From NCBI GenBank assembly GCA_947258975.1, contig CAMYKK010000040.1, positions 1 through 33,654 on the forward strand: a stretch of DNA of 33,654 bases. The letters are read 5' to 3'. The DNA comes from an uncultured Gammaproteobacteria bacterium. GTDB lineage: Bacteria; Pseudomonadota; Gammaproteobacteria; Arenicellales; JAANXG01. The position numbers and the translations under genes are program-made. The notes under the pieces are model-generated. The model was not told where the DNA came from. It searched no databases and worked only from the letters and a program-made list of their open reading frames with translations. This document shows positions 17,667 through 26,227 of this stretch, one piece after another (positions within the stretch are counted from its first letter, which is position 1; every line of letters starts with the position of its first letter).

Positions 17667-18225
17667 TCCCGGGAAAATACCGTCTGTAGGACGTACCCGT
17701 CGCCCCTCACTCGCCGACTCCGTCCGAGTGACTCTGCTGGTGGCTACCCAGGATTTTTGACCAGTAAAAGAACATAAAAACAGGCTCTACCTGGCAAGCG
17801 CCAACGTCGCTAGACCGCATATTGCACCAGTCGCCCACCCGCCTTCAGGGAACTGACTGCAGAATCAATTGCATATACTGAATCATACCCTTGTCGCTCC
17901 GAGTACACTTTGCGCACGGCCGGTGTCCTATCCGGGCTCTGGCTAGTCCAGGCGCGCCTGCACTTGGCGTTCACTCAAGCCATAGCTACGGCTATGACTT
18001 TCGCTCCACTCCTTCGTTCAACCACCTCTGTCCTGCGCCAGCTTCCCGGATACTGGTGCAATATACGGGCTGATCCGCGGTCGTGTGGCACCGGCCGGTC
18101 ACGGCGATTTGCCCCTTCAGGTTTCTACCTGCCGCTACGCCATTCGTGTGGAAATTCCCGAAAGTCTTTGACTGCTTGGCAAGGGGATTGGACAATCCCA
18201 GGTAGTTCGGTGCCGTCGGATTTGG
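17667..18225. other. Mobile-element debris, not identified
   Basis: No intact gene. The region leads into the IS91 transposase relic and may include its 5' end; amino-terminal transposase sequence before 18226 is too degraded to read. Confidence 0.3.
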
Positions 18226-18727
18226 CCTCACGCGCGTTGCGAATCCTGCCACGCGGAACGCCTGGTGGCGTTCAGTTGTAAGCGGCGAGGTATTTGCCCC
18301 AGCTGCGGGGCACGGCGTATGGCGGAAAGTGCCGCATTGCTGGTGGATGCGGTCTTTCCCTCTCAGCCGGTGCGCCAATGGGTGCTGAGTTTCCCGTATC
18401 CATTGCGTTTCCTGTTCGCCAGCCGCCCAGGCGTAATGGGTAAAGTGCTGGGGATTGTCTACCGCGTCATCGCCACGCATCTGATCAAAAAGGCGGGTTT
18501 TACAAAAAAGGCCGCTCACACGAGCGCGGTGACGCTGATCCAGTGTTTGGGGGGTTCGCTGAATCTCAACGTCCAGTGCCTGCGGCGGCGCCGTCAAAGC
18601 GATCGCCTGCATCCAGGATCCGGCAGTAATCGACAAGATCCTCACCCATCTACAGGAAAAGGTCGTCTCGGGTCCAAACGACCTGCTGCCCCAAAGCCGG
18701 GCACCACCTGCCGGTCTGTTCGACTGA
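18226..18727 (+). pseudogene. IS91-family transposase relic with internal deletion
   Basis: The readable frame gives CESCHAERLVAFSCKRRG, ICPSCGARRMAESAALLVD, VRQWVLSFPYPLRFLFASRP and YRVIATHLIKKAGF, which are standard zinc-finger and core motifs of IS91-type (Y2, rolling-circle) transposases. After LIQCLGGSLNLNVQ (near 18575) the frame jumps. The next recognisable part is the extreme C-terminus (AVKAIACIQDPAVIDKIL...SRAPPAGLFD, stop 18725-18727). The middle third, including the catalytic region, is missing. A fragment from that missing middle lies at 32056-32192. It is non-functional. Confidence 0.85.
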
Positions 18728-18895
18728 CCCGACAGAACCCACAATGTCATCAAATTGCTGCTACCTACAGGGACACGGCAGGGTATCGCTTGGCCCCCGG
18801 GCTGAAAATGGATGGTCAATCCGGGAAACACGCTGGACAGCGCACCCCAATCGGGCAAGCATTCTTGGTGAACAGGACAAAAAGCGCTGTGAACG

Positions 18896-18949
18896 GCTCC
18901 TCAATAGATACCGACTTCAGAGAAAAGGGCTTTTATTCTACTTAAACTC
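18896..18949. repeat. 54-bp repeat, left copy
   Basis: Identical over all 54 bases, and in the same orientation, to 32577-32630. It starts GCTCCTCAATAGATACCGAC and ends CTTTTATTCTACTTAAACTC. Its right edge is the exact point where readable aceK sequence begins, so it marks a recombination or insertion junction. It may be a terminal part of an IS; which one is not established. Confidence 0.9.
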
Positions 18950-20121
18950 TGCCGGACGTCCAATCCATCGAAATGATTGACGCAGGTTTCTATCGAAATC
19001 GAGGTGCCTACTTGGTAGGGCGAATTATTTTGCAGGACGCAGCTGTCGTTCCTTTGATCATAGCCATCCTGAATGGGGACCACGGTCTTTATGTTGATGC
19101 GGTGCTGAGCGCCGAGGCGGATGCGCATAACTTGTTCAGTTCGACACTGGCAAATTTTCACGTCACAAACGAGTACTAACACGAGCTAGCCGCATTTTTG
19201 CATAGCATCATGCCGGAGCGGCCCTTGGGTCTGCAGTATACGTCCATTGGGTTTAATCACATCGGAAAAGTTGCCGTGCTGAGTGAGTTGAAGGGAGAAC
19301 TTACCGCGACCGCAGAGGTATTTGAAACGGCCGTGGGGTATCCAGGTACCGTTACTATTGGTTTTGCGGCACCTTCCTCCTCTTATAACCTCAAGGTCAT
19401 TCGAGATAAACCCACGGAGCAATACAAGTGGGGAGACTATGAAGGCCGCGCAGCGGTGCTGCGGAAATACGGCGGAGTGCATGAAATTAATCGGGCAGGG
19501 AGCATGCTTGACAATGTCATCTACTTCAATCTCAAGCTGGAAAAAGAATTATTCGAGGCGTCGTTACTCGAGGAAATGTTGCGAGAAGCGAGCGAGAGTG
19601 TCTCGTTGGAAGACGACAGCATCATTTTTAAGTATCTTATAGTGCAGCGAAAACTCGTTCCATTGCCGGTGTTTTTAAAGTCCGCTTCCCGCGAAGATGC
19701 AGAAACAGCGGTCGTTAACTTAGGCTATTGCATTAAGAACAATATGGCAGCGAATATCTACAATAAAGATCTCGATGCACGAAATTATGGTGTTAGCAGA
19801 TTCCTGAAAGTGTTTTTATTCGATTACGATGCGCTGGAACAGTTCACGGACGTCAAGATTCGAAGTAATACAGACCGAATTGACGGCGAAGAAGACATAC
19901 CGGATTGGTACTTTGAGGACGGCGTTGTCTTTCTGCCCGAGGAAATCGAAGTGGGGCTGGGCATTGAGAACAGATCCTTGCGCCGCCTGTTTCGCGCGGC
20001 GCATGGAGACTTGTTGACAACGGAGTATTGGGAACGGATCCAACGCGACCTGAAGGCGGGGAAAGTGCCGCGCTTACACGTATATCCAGAGGAACGGCGA
20101 CTGAAGAGGGAAACCAACTAG
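18950..20121 (+). pseudogene. aceK: Isocitrate dehydrogenase kinase/phosphatase, 5'-truncated with in-frame stop
   Basis: The frame reads LPDVQSIEMIDAGFYRNRGA then YLVGRI...YVDAVL, and FSSTLANFHVTNEY. A TAA follows at 19177-19179, then the same frame goes on with HELAAFLHSIMPERPL, IGFNHIGKVA, the ATP-site NLKVIRDK, and MLDNVIYFNLKLEKELF. It ends with NIYNKDLDARNYGVSR, the DFG-like FDYDA and DWYFEDGVVFLPEE. These are the core and C-terminal parts of AceK, which toggles isocitrate dehydrogenase between active and phosphorylated forms at the glyoxylate branch. Full-length AceK is about 570-600 residues. Here the N-terminal regulatory third is gone, cut exactly at the 54-bp repeat. The consensus acidic residue after DYD is Ala. 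The longest remaining open part is 19198-20121. No aceA or aceB is in the window. Confidence 0.88.
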
Positions 20122-20352
20122 TAGACCTGCTCTTGACGTTAGTTTGTCATAGTTTTCGAATTGCTGCTTCGGCACTGAACAGTCGTATATGGATCTCGAC
20201 CCTGCGGCCGTTTTTGCGCAACTGGTAGTTGAGGTCGTGCTCTTGAAGCTTACACTGAAAGATCATATTCCGACGTTTACACTGAATCAGAATTACAAGT
20301 TCCCCAGGAACACGCATGCGCAATGGAATCTGAAGTCGTGTGTCGCCTTAGT
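20122..20352. other. Spacer between convergent genes, nothing recognised
   Basis: An open frame runs on the plus strand from 20189 into the anti-sigma gene, but its product matches no family I know and has no ribosome site. It is probably non-coding decay downstream of aceK. Confidence 0.3.
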
Positions 20353-20604
20353 TCATAACTTCTCAATTGAAGCAGCCAATCGACTCTTGAGCGTATCGGG
20401 TACCTTGCCTTTTGTTGACTTAATGCGCTTGGTTATTGCGGCTTCGAATTCTTTACGCGAAAAACAACTGCGGCAATGATCCAAGTGATTTTCGAATTTT
20501 TCGATGTCTTGTGGTCCAAGCTCGCCATCCAAATAGGCATGCAGATTGTCAATTGCCTCCAGGCAATCGTGCTCAAGATGACTGTTTTTTTTCTCGTGTG
20601 TCAT
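20353..20604 (-). CDS. Zinc-finger anti-sigma factor
   Basis: 83 residues from ATG 20604, which overlaps the sigma factor's TGA (ATGA). A GTG at 20613 is an alternative. The sequence CLEAIDNLHAYLDGELG followed by KFENHLDHCRSCFSRKEF is the ZAS (RsrA/ChrR-like) anti-sigma fold: an N-terminal Cys, then H-x3-C-x2-C for zinc. The C-terminal half is basic (ITKRIKSTKGKVPDTLKSRL) and has no membrane helix, so it is cytoplasmic, as in redox-sensing RsrA-type factors. It normally binds and silences the adjacent ECF sigma factor. Because that gene is frameshifted, this one may now be an orphan. Confidence 0.85.
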   Translation of the reverse strand: MTHEKKNSHLEHDCLEAIDNLHAYLDGELGPQDIEKFENHLDHCRSCFSRKEFEAAITKRIKSTKGKVPDTLKSRLAASIEKL

Positions 20605-21202
20605 AAGGTGCACCCCTGAACAGGATTACTCTCTATCAACCCAGCGGTTTTTGCCTGCTCCCACAGGGTCTTCTTCAATAGAGTACGCCCGCGCTTCATA
20701 CGGGAGCGTACCGTTCCTGGCGGCACGCCGATGACTTCCGCCGCTTCGTCATAGGAAAGACCTTCAACATTGATCAGTATTATGGTCACTCGAAAAACCT
20801 CGGGCAGATTCTCAATCGCCAAGATAATGTCTTCTTCCAAGAGATTGTTCGCGAACTCCCTTTCTGGATTTGCCCACCAATATAGGAAATCGTCGGACTG
20901 TGCGAGCAGTAATGACACGACACTGTCGTCATCTTCATCGTCAGTATAATCCTCAAAATTGATCTCGGCGGGACGTATTGATGTCTTCCGATAGTCGCTA
21001 ACAAAGCGATTGTGCAAGATCCGAAATATCAAGGACGAAAGCGGTCCCGCTCCTTCAGGGTCGGGAAGGCCGCCCAAGCTTTGGCAACCGATTCGGCGAC
21101 CAGATCTTCCGCATCCATGTTGTTTTTTGTGAGCGGGCGTGCGAGTCCATACAGCGACTCCACGCATTCTTCAACGCATCGGCTGAAATGGACCTTATCG
21201 TC
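20601..21202 (-). pseudogene. ECF sigma-70 family factor, frameshifted
   Basis: The 5' part reads CVEECVESLYGLARPLTK, MDAEDLVAESVAKAWAAFP and TLKERDRFRP, then hits TGA. Restoring one missing G near 21030 (CGT CCT TGG ATA) continues it as WIFRILHNRFVSDYRK, the normal sigma region 2. Region 4 follows intact: ENLPEVFRVTIILINVEGLS then YDEAAEVIGVPPGTVRSRMK. The single-base deletion breaks the gene unless it is a sequencing error. No good start codon is seen either, since a stop sits just upstream of 21202. It is coupled to the anti-sigma gene, suggesting an RsrA/SigR-like stress pair. Confidence 0.82.
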
Positions 21203-21298
21203 TCAGCAGATCACCCGTAGCGTGTGCCGAGTGGTCTACCGCAGCTACGGGAACCGAAGCCGAATCCCATCGCTGGTCACCCGAGCCTACAGAGTAGT

Positions 21299-22552
21299 TC
21301 ACGCCTTGTCGTCCTCGGAATGCTGCCAGGTATGGGGTGGACTGAGCACGCCCTTCTGCTCGTGTGCGGATCGTACCTGAAAGGAATAGGCGCGCCAGTG
21401 AAAGTCGTAGGCGTATCGCCAGTCGCTTGGGTATGCGCCCACATCAACAAAGTATTCGCCTTGGGTCAGGTCCAGCCGTTCCAGGTTCAAGCTGATCTTT
21501 CCCGGCCGATGCGTGGTCGGAACCTCAATACCCTCTGCGGCGGTACTCAATTCGGAACAAACCTCGCCTTCGGCGTTGTGCACCGAAACCATAAAAATTG
21601 GCGATTCTATTGTCTTTCGAGGTGTGTAGCCTAGCTCGATCTGCATGGGGTCGCCGCTGCGGATCTCTTTGACCGAGTCGCCGAGCGTGTCCAGCAGACG
21701 GACCGAGGTTATTTCCAACTCCATGGAACCGAATCGGTTCTGATTGGTGCGCAGCGGGACACCAGAATCCGTGACTCGGGTGGACGATTGCGTCGGGGTG
21801 TGGAGACGCGTATTTCGTGTCATAGCCAGCTCGTATTGCTGGACAACGACTTCTGAATTGCCCAGGGCACTCACTGTCCCGTCTTCCAGCCACAATGTGC
21901 GGTCGCATATCTGTCCCACTTGCTGCATGTCGTGGGATACCAGGACTATGCTGCAGCCGTCGCTTTTAAATTTCAGTATGCGTTCGATACACTTCTGTTG
22001 AAACCCGAGATCGCCCACCGCCAGCACCTCGTCGATCAACAGCACGCGTGGTGAAGTGTGCACGCCGATGGCGAACGCCAGGCGCAGTTTCATGCCGCTG
22101 CTATAGGTGCGTATCGGGTTGTCTATGAACGGCTCCAACTCCGCGAACTGGATTATGGATGCGAGTCGTTCCTTCGTCTGCGCCCGGGTCAGTCCCGCGA
22201 CCAGGCTGCTGACAAAGATGTTTTCACGCCCGTTCAATTCCGGATGAAACGCAGCCCCTAGCTCCAGCAGCGCCGCAATGGGTCGCGGTACCCACACAGT
22301 TCCCCGGTCCGCCCGGCCGACGCCACCGATAAGATGCAGGAGCGTCGACTTACCGGCGCCGTTGCGCCCGATAACGCCGAGTATTTCGCCCGGCGGTACG
22401 TCAAACGTCACATCCCGTAGCGCCCAGAACCTCTCCCCGGCACGCCACTTACTGAACCGCCTTACTATCGCCTCCTTCATCGTTGTCGGCCGATCGGCGT
22501 GATAACGGTAAAACTGCTTTGAGAGACCTTCGACGTGAATCCCCTGTTGCAT
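21299..22552 (-). CDS. wzt: ABC polysaccharide exporter, ATP-binding subunit (Wzt-like)
   Basis: 417 residues. Walker A GRNGAGKST is at 62-70, signature YSSGM at 150-154 (the usual form in this O-antigen/teichoic acid subfamily) and Walker B VLLIDE at 170-175, then the H-loop VSHDM. After residue 250 comes a C-terminal domain of about 150 residues with beta-strand character (ITSVRLLDTLGDSVKEIRSG, IESPIFMVSVHNAEG, GKISLNLERLDLTQGEYFVD), matching the Wzt_C carbohydrate-binding domain. That domain recognises the modified end of the glycan before export. The gene follows the permease by three bases. Together they export a lipid-linked polysaccharide made by the upstream glycosyltransferases. Confidence 0.93.
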   Translation of the reverse strand: MQQGIHVEGLSKQFYRYHADRPTTMKEAIVRRFSKWRAGERFWALRDVTFDVPPGEILGVIGRNGAGKSTLLHLIGGVGRADRGTVWVPRPIAALLELGAAFHPELNGRENIFVSSLVAGLTRAQTKERLASIIQFAELEPFIDNPIRTYSSGMKLRLAFAIGVHTSPRVLLIDEVLAVGDLGFQQKCIERILKFKSDGCSIVLVSHDMQQVGQICDRTLWLEDGTVSALGNSEVVVQQYELAMTRNTRLHTPTQSSTRVTDSGVPLRTNQNRFGSMELEITSVRLLDTLGDSVKEIRSGDPMQIELGYTPRKTIESPIFMVSVHNAEGEVCSELSTAAEGIEVPTTHRPGKISLNLERLDLTQGEYFVDVGAYPSDWRYAYDFHWRAYSFQVRSAHEQKGVLSPPHTWQHSEDDKA

Positions 22553-22555
22553 CCC

Positions 22556-23326
22556 TTACAATTCCTCCGCGAACGCGTGGCTGAGCTTCAGGAAGTATCG
22601 GTAACCGGTCAGCAGTAGCACCAGGGCAACGCCGATTATGATCGCCAGGGCCGACCAGCTCACCTCAGTTGCCAGTAGCGCCGAACGATAACCGTCCAGA
22701 ATATGTACCATAGGATTTAAGTTGTATATGTGTCGATATTCCTCCGGAACCATGCTTGCTTGGTAGAAAATGGGGGTGAGGAAGAAGAACAACTGGAGTA
22801 TTACTGATACCAAATGGGCGGTGTCGCGGAACAGGACATTTGCCGCGGCGAGCCAGTACGCCAAACCCAGGGTAAGCGTGAACTGAATTGCGATGAACAG
22901 GGGTAACAACAATATTCGGAACCCCGGACCGGCGTCGGTCAGAACGAGAAATAGTATGAACAGCACGAGTCCGAGCAGGAAATGGACCAGGTTGCTGACT
23001 ATCGTGACCGCCGGCAGAATCGCGGGCTGGAAGCCGGGGGTCCTGACGAGTTCGCGGTTGTGAACGATCGCGCCGATTGCCTGAGACAATGAACTCTGGA
23101 ACCAATTCCAGACCAGTATCCCAGTGAAAGCGAACGGACCAAAGCGGGGAATGTTGATCGACATAGCCATCTGGAACACGAAGTAAAATACGGTCAAATA
23201 CATCAGTGGATTGGCGAGTGTCCACGCAAACCCAAGAGCCGATCTTTTATATCGCACCTTCAAATCACGAGAGACGAGCTCCCGTAATAGGTCGCGGTAG
23301 TACACCGCACGCGAGAGAGTATTCAT
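22556..23326 (-). CDS. wzm: ABC polysaccharide exporter, permease subunit (Wzm-like)
   Basis: 256 residues of the ABC-2 type. The amphipathic N-terminus YYRDLLRELVSRDLKVRYKR is typical, followed by LGFAWTLANPLMYLTVFYFVF and about six membrane helices. FTGILVWNWFQSSLSQ and FFLTPIFYQASMVPEEYRHI are family landmarks. It is paired with the Wzt-like ATPase immediately downstream. Its ATG overlaps the stop of a nine-codon frame (23323-23349) that has a better ribosome site than its own. Confidence 0.93.
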   Translation of the reverse strand: MNTLSRAVYYRDLLRELVSRDLKVRYKRSALGFAWTLANPLMYLTVFYFVFQMAMSINIPRFGPFAFTGILVWNWFQSSLSQAIGAIVHNRELVRTPGFQPAILPAVTIVSNLVHFLLGLVLFILFLVLTDAGPGFRILLLPLFIAIQFTLTLGLAYWLAAANVLFRDTAHLVSVILQLFFFLTPIFYQASMVPEEYRHIYNLNPMVHILDGYRSALLATEVSWSALAIIIGVALVLLLTGYRYFLKLSHAFAEEL

Positions 23327-23349
23327 GCCGATCTTCGTGGTTTAGTCAT
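23323..23349 (-). other. Possible leader mini-ORF coupled to wzm
   Basis: MTKPRRSA with stop TGA overlapping the wzm ATG (ATGA). GGAGGT stands eight bases before its ATG, whereas wzm itself has only a weak site. This would place wzm under translational coupling. Eight residues are too few for a coding test. Confidence 0.4.
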
Positions 23350-23557
23350 CGCCGCCTACCTCCGTCTGGTGTCCGGGCCTATAAACGCGCCGGACATTAA
23401 CAGCGCCTTATGGTCAGATGCGATAAACGCTATGTGTCGACGCGCTCTTCTGCCCCGATGGAATCATTGCCGATCGCAATATCAGGCGCTCTGCTCCGAC
23501 TGGAGACCATCTTAACCGGAAACGTAAGTGTGGCTCGCCCCGTGCCCCACGTCGAAG

Positions 23558-26224
23558 TTATCCGGCCGGACTGTGCTCGCCGTATCCGTGACTTTCCGGC
23601 GGCGCGCTCCTGCCCTCCCTGCGCACCCGCCGGCGCGATCTCCAAAGGGCAAACGGTCCGACGAAATTGCCCATAAGCTCCACTGCGAGGAGGGACATTG
23701 GGTACACGCTTCGCCCGCGCAGCCTCCGCTTGGCGCGGCCGAGATAGGCGAGGGGCAGACCCAGGAACAGACGGGAGAGGGCGCGCGCATCGCGATCGTT
23801 GAACAGGGTGGTCAGATGATAAGCGACGTGCCCCTTGCTGTAGTTGTAGATCTGGCGACGTAGCGCCGTGCGGCTGCGTCTATGGGTATGCCACACGTAT
23901 GCGTCCGGCTGATAGGCCAGGGTGTGTCCCGACTTGATGATCTTGTAAAACAGGTAGGTATCCTCGCCCACCCCGCTCGGCATGCCCGCCCCCAGGGTCT
24001 CCTCCATCAAACCTATCCGAGGATCTCGAAGCAAGCGTGCACGGAATGCAGCGTTCGCGGTTCCGCCCAGGTTCCAGGTGGGTACGGATTGCCACTTGTA
24101 TGAGCGAAACCATGCGAGATCTGCCTCCAATTTTTCAAAACCTCGGCCCAACCCGCCGTAGACCTCGTACAGACACTGTGCTTCGGTTTCCAGTTCCTCG
24201 GGCAATACGTTTCCGGTTACCGCTCCCACGTTGGTGCGTTGAAACGGTACAAGCAGGCGCTCCAGCCAATCGTCGGGCATGGTCACGTCATCGTCGGTGG
24301 TGACGATAATCTCCCCCGAGGCGGCCAGGATTCCCGCGTTGCGTCCGTAGGACGAGCCTTGACGGGGTTCCTCGATGAGTGTGGCCTGCGGGAAGTCCAG
24401 AACCACTCCGCGGGTCAGCCCCGACGACGGATTATTGTCCACGACCAGGATCTCCGCCGCACGGTCCGTAGCCTGTGATACCAGGTAGCCTAGGCAGCTC
24501 CGCAGGTGGTCGGGCCGATCGAAGGTCGCGACGATGACGGACACCGAAACATCGCGGGAAAGACCCGTCGCCGTCGACTGCGCGCCGCCGCTCAGGCTGT
24601 CCAATCCGGTTTTCGCTGCCTCGGTGTAAGGATCGTAGCGGAATTCCCCGGGCTCGCCGGTTACCCGATACGCAAGCTGGTCCGCGATGGCGTCGCGCAG
24701 ACAACTCGCGCTGACCGGCTGGAACAGATTATCGATGTCAACATTGCCCAGCAGGCGACCGGACAGGAAAGCAAACACCCGGACCTTGGGATAGTCCACC
24801 ACGTCGTCCAGCGCCCCCAGCGGCTCACTCAAATCGACGGTGCGTACCGCAATCGGGTACCTGCGGCGCATAGAGGAAAACCGCTTATCGTAGTCAATCG
24901 CGACGACCGGCGGCTTCCTCGGGTCGGAAAGGGGAATCTCCATTACTCCATAGCGGGCTTCTATGTCAGACTGGATTTTCCGCGCTTGGCGGTAACGTCC
25001 GAGGCCGACCAGCGACCCGCGAAATTCCGCAAACACCAGCTCGCGTGGCATATTACCCTTACCCAAAAGACTCTTAAGCAATCGGCGGAGGTTCCACCAC
25101 CACATCCACCAGATTCCGAAGCGTATGACGCGGGTGCGTAGAGCGGGATAGGCCCGGGCGGAGCGTACAAAATGGGAATAGAGCCCTATGCCGTGATTGG
25201 TCAGTTGAGTCTTCAGCTCCTCTAAGGTGGAACGATGACAGTGGCGGATGACGGCGGCGGGTTCGTACAACAGGGTGTACCCCTCCTGGATGACCCGGAA
25301 AAACATCTCCAGGTCGCCGCCGCCGTTGGTCACCGTACCGACGTCCAGGGCGGGATCGAAAGGCCCGATGCGATCGAACACTTCCCGCCGGTATGCCATG
25401 TTCGCACCGGTGCCGAAGCACCCGGATCCGATGTGCAGGAGCCGGCCGCGGGGATTGACGCCCGCGCGGCCCCATCGCCTGCGAAATCCCTTGCCGAAAC
25501 CGCCGTAGCGCTCAAAGAGGATCTGGGCCTGGGTATCCAGGGCGTGCGGCACCACGAGTCCAGTCACCGCCATCACGTCGGAGTTCTGCGTAAACCCCGC
25601 GACCAGGACGTCGACCCAATCAGGATCGACCCGCGCATCGTCGTCGGTGTACGCGAGTATTTCTCCGCGGCACTCGGCGATGGCGCGGTTGCGCGCCCAG
25701 TCGAGTCCCGGCCGCGGTTCGCACACGTAACGCACCCCGGGGAAATCCCGCTGCACGAGCCGCTCCGTGGCCTCGTCGCTGGGGGCGTTATCCACAACCA
25801 GCAAGTCGAGTGAGGGGTAGCGGAGCTTGGTTAAGGCATCCAGGCAATCGGCTAGATAGGAGGCGCGGTTCCGGGTGCACACCGCCACGGTGACCAGGGG
25901 TCGAGGGTCCACCTCGACACCCGGAGAGTTTCGCCCTGAATCCACGGGCGACCACGTATCGCCTTCGAGGGGCCTCGCTAGCCGCTGAATCGTCATCACT
26001 CGGAGGATCTCACCGCTATGATTGCGCAGTATCTCATCTCGCAACGCTTCCGCGCTGCAGCGGCCACCGTCGAGGGGCAGCGTGATATAACCGAGGGGGG
26101 TGCCGTGTAATCGAAGCAACGCCCGTATTTTGTCGTAGGCGTCAAATCCGGCTATGTCGTTCAACGGCTGCCCAAGCTCCACGTCCAGGACCTTGATGCG
26201 GTTGTTGATTGCAATGTTAATCAC
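23558..26224 (-). CDS. Tandem-duplicated family 2 glycosyltransferase
   Basis: 888 residues made of two copies of one unit. Each unit has a small N-terminal module (about 9-72, VLDVELGQPLNDIAGFDAYD; and 458-520, VRTVDLSEPLGALDDVVDYP, both followed by K(I/V)R and a CLRD/ALRD helix) and a GT-A GT2 domain. Domain 1 (110-340) has VTVAVCTRNRASYL, TDDD at 193-196 and a GGGDLEMFFR acceptor/catalytic segment. Domain 2 (558-800) has VSVIVATFDRPDHL, TDDD at 643-646 and GVGEDTYLFYK. The offset is about 450 residues throughout. A short hydrophobic patch (IWWMWWWN, 371-378) sits between them, and no clear membrane helix was found. It probably adds two sugars, or alternating sugars, to the exported glycan (inference). 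It follows the next GT gene by three bases. Confidence 0.9.
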   Translation of the reverse strand: MINIAINNRIKVLDVELGQPLNDIAGFDAYDKIRALLRLHGTPLGYITLPLDGGRCSAEALRDEILRNHSGEILRVMTIQRLARPLEGDTWSPVDSGRNSPGVEVDPRPLVTVAVCTRNRASYLADCLDALTKLRYPSLDLLVVDNAPSDEATERLVQRDFPGVRYVCEPRPGLDWARNRAIAECRGEILAYTDDDARVDPDWVDVLVAGFTQNSDVMAVTGLVVPHALDTQAQILFERYGGFGKGFRRRWGRAGVNPRGRLLHIGSGCFGTGANMAYRREVFDRIGPFDPALDVGTVTNGGGDLEMFFRVIQEGYTLLYEPAAVIRHCHRSTLEELKTQLTNHGIGLYSHFVRSARAYPALRTRVIRFGIWWMWWWNLRRLLKSLLGKGNMPRELVFAEFRGSLVGLGRYRQARKIQSDIEARYGVMEIPLSDPRKPPVVAIDYDKRFSSMRRRYPIAVRTVDLSEPLGALDDVVDYPKVRVFAFLSGRLLGNVDIDNLFQPVSASCLRDAIADQLAYRVTGEPGEFRYDPYTEAAKTGLDSLSGGAQSTATGLSRDVSVSVIVATFDRPDHLRSCLGYLVSQATDRAAEILVVDNNPSSGLTRGVVLDFPQATLIEEPRQGSSYGRNAGILAASGEIIVTTDDDVTMPDDWLERLLVPFQRTNVGAVTGNVLPEELETEAQCLYEVYGGLGRGFEKLEADLAWFRSYKWQSVPTWNLGGTANAAFRARLLRDPRIGLMEETLGAGMPSGVGEDTYLFYKIIKSGHTLAYQPDAYVWHTHRRSRTALRRQIYNYSKGHVAYHLTTLFNDRDARALSRLFLGLPLAYLGRAKRRLRGRSVYPMSLLAVELMGNFVGPFALWRSRRRVRREGRSAPPESHGYGEHSPAG

Positions 26225-26227
26225 AAA

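Noticed and set aside
17992-18858. Long minus-strand open frame opposite the IS91 relic
   Set aside because: The plus strand carries clear IS91 transposase motifs over the same bases; the antisense product matches nothing.
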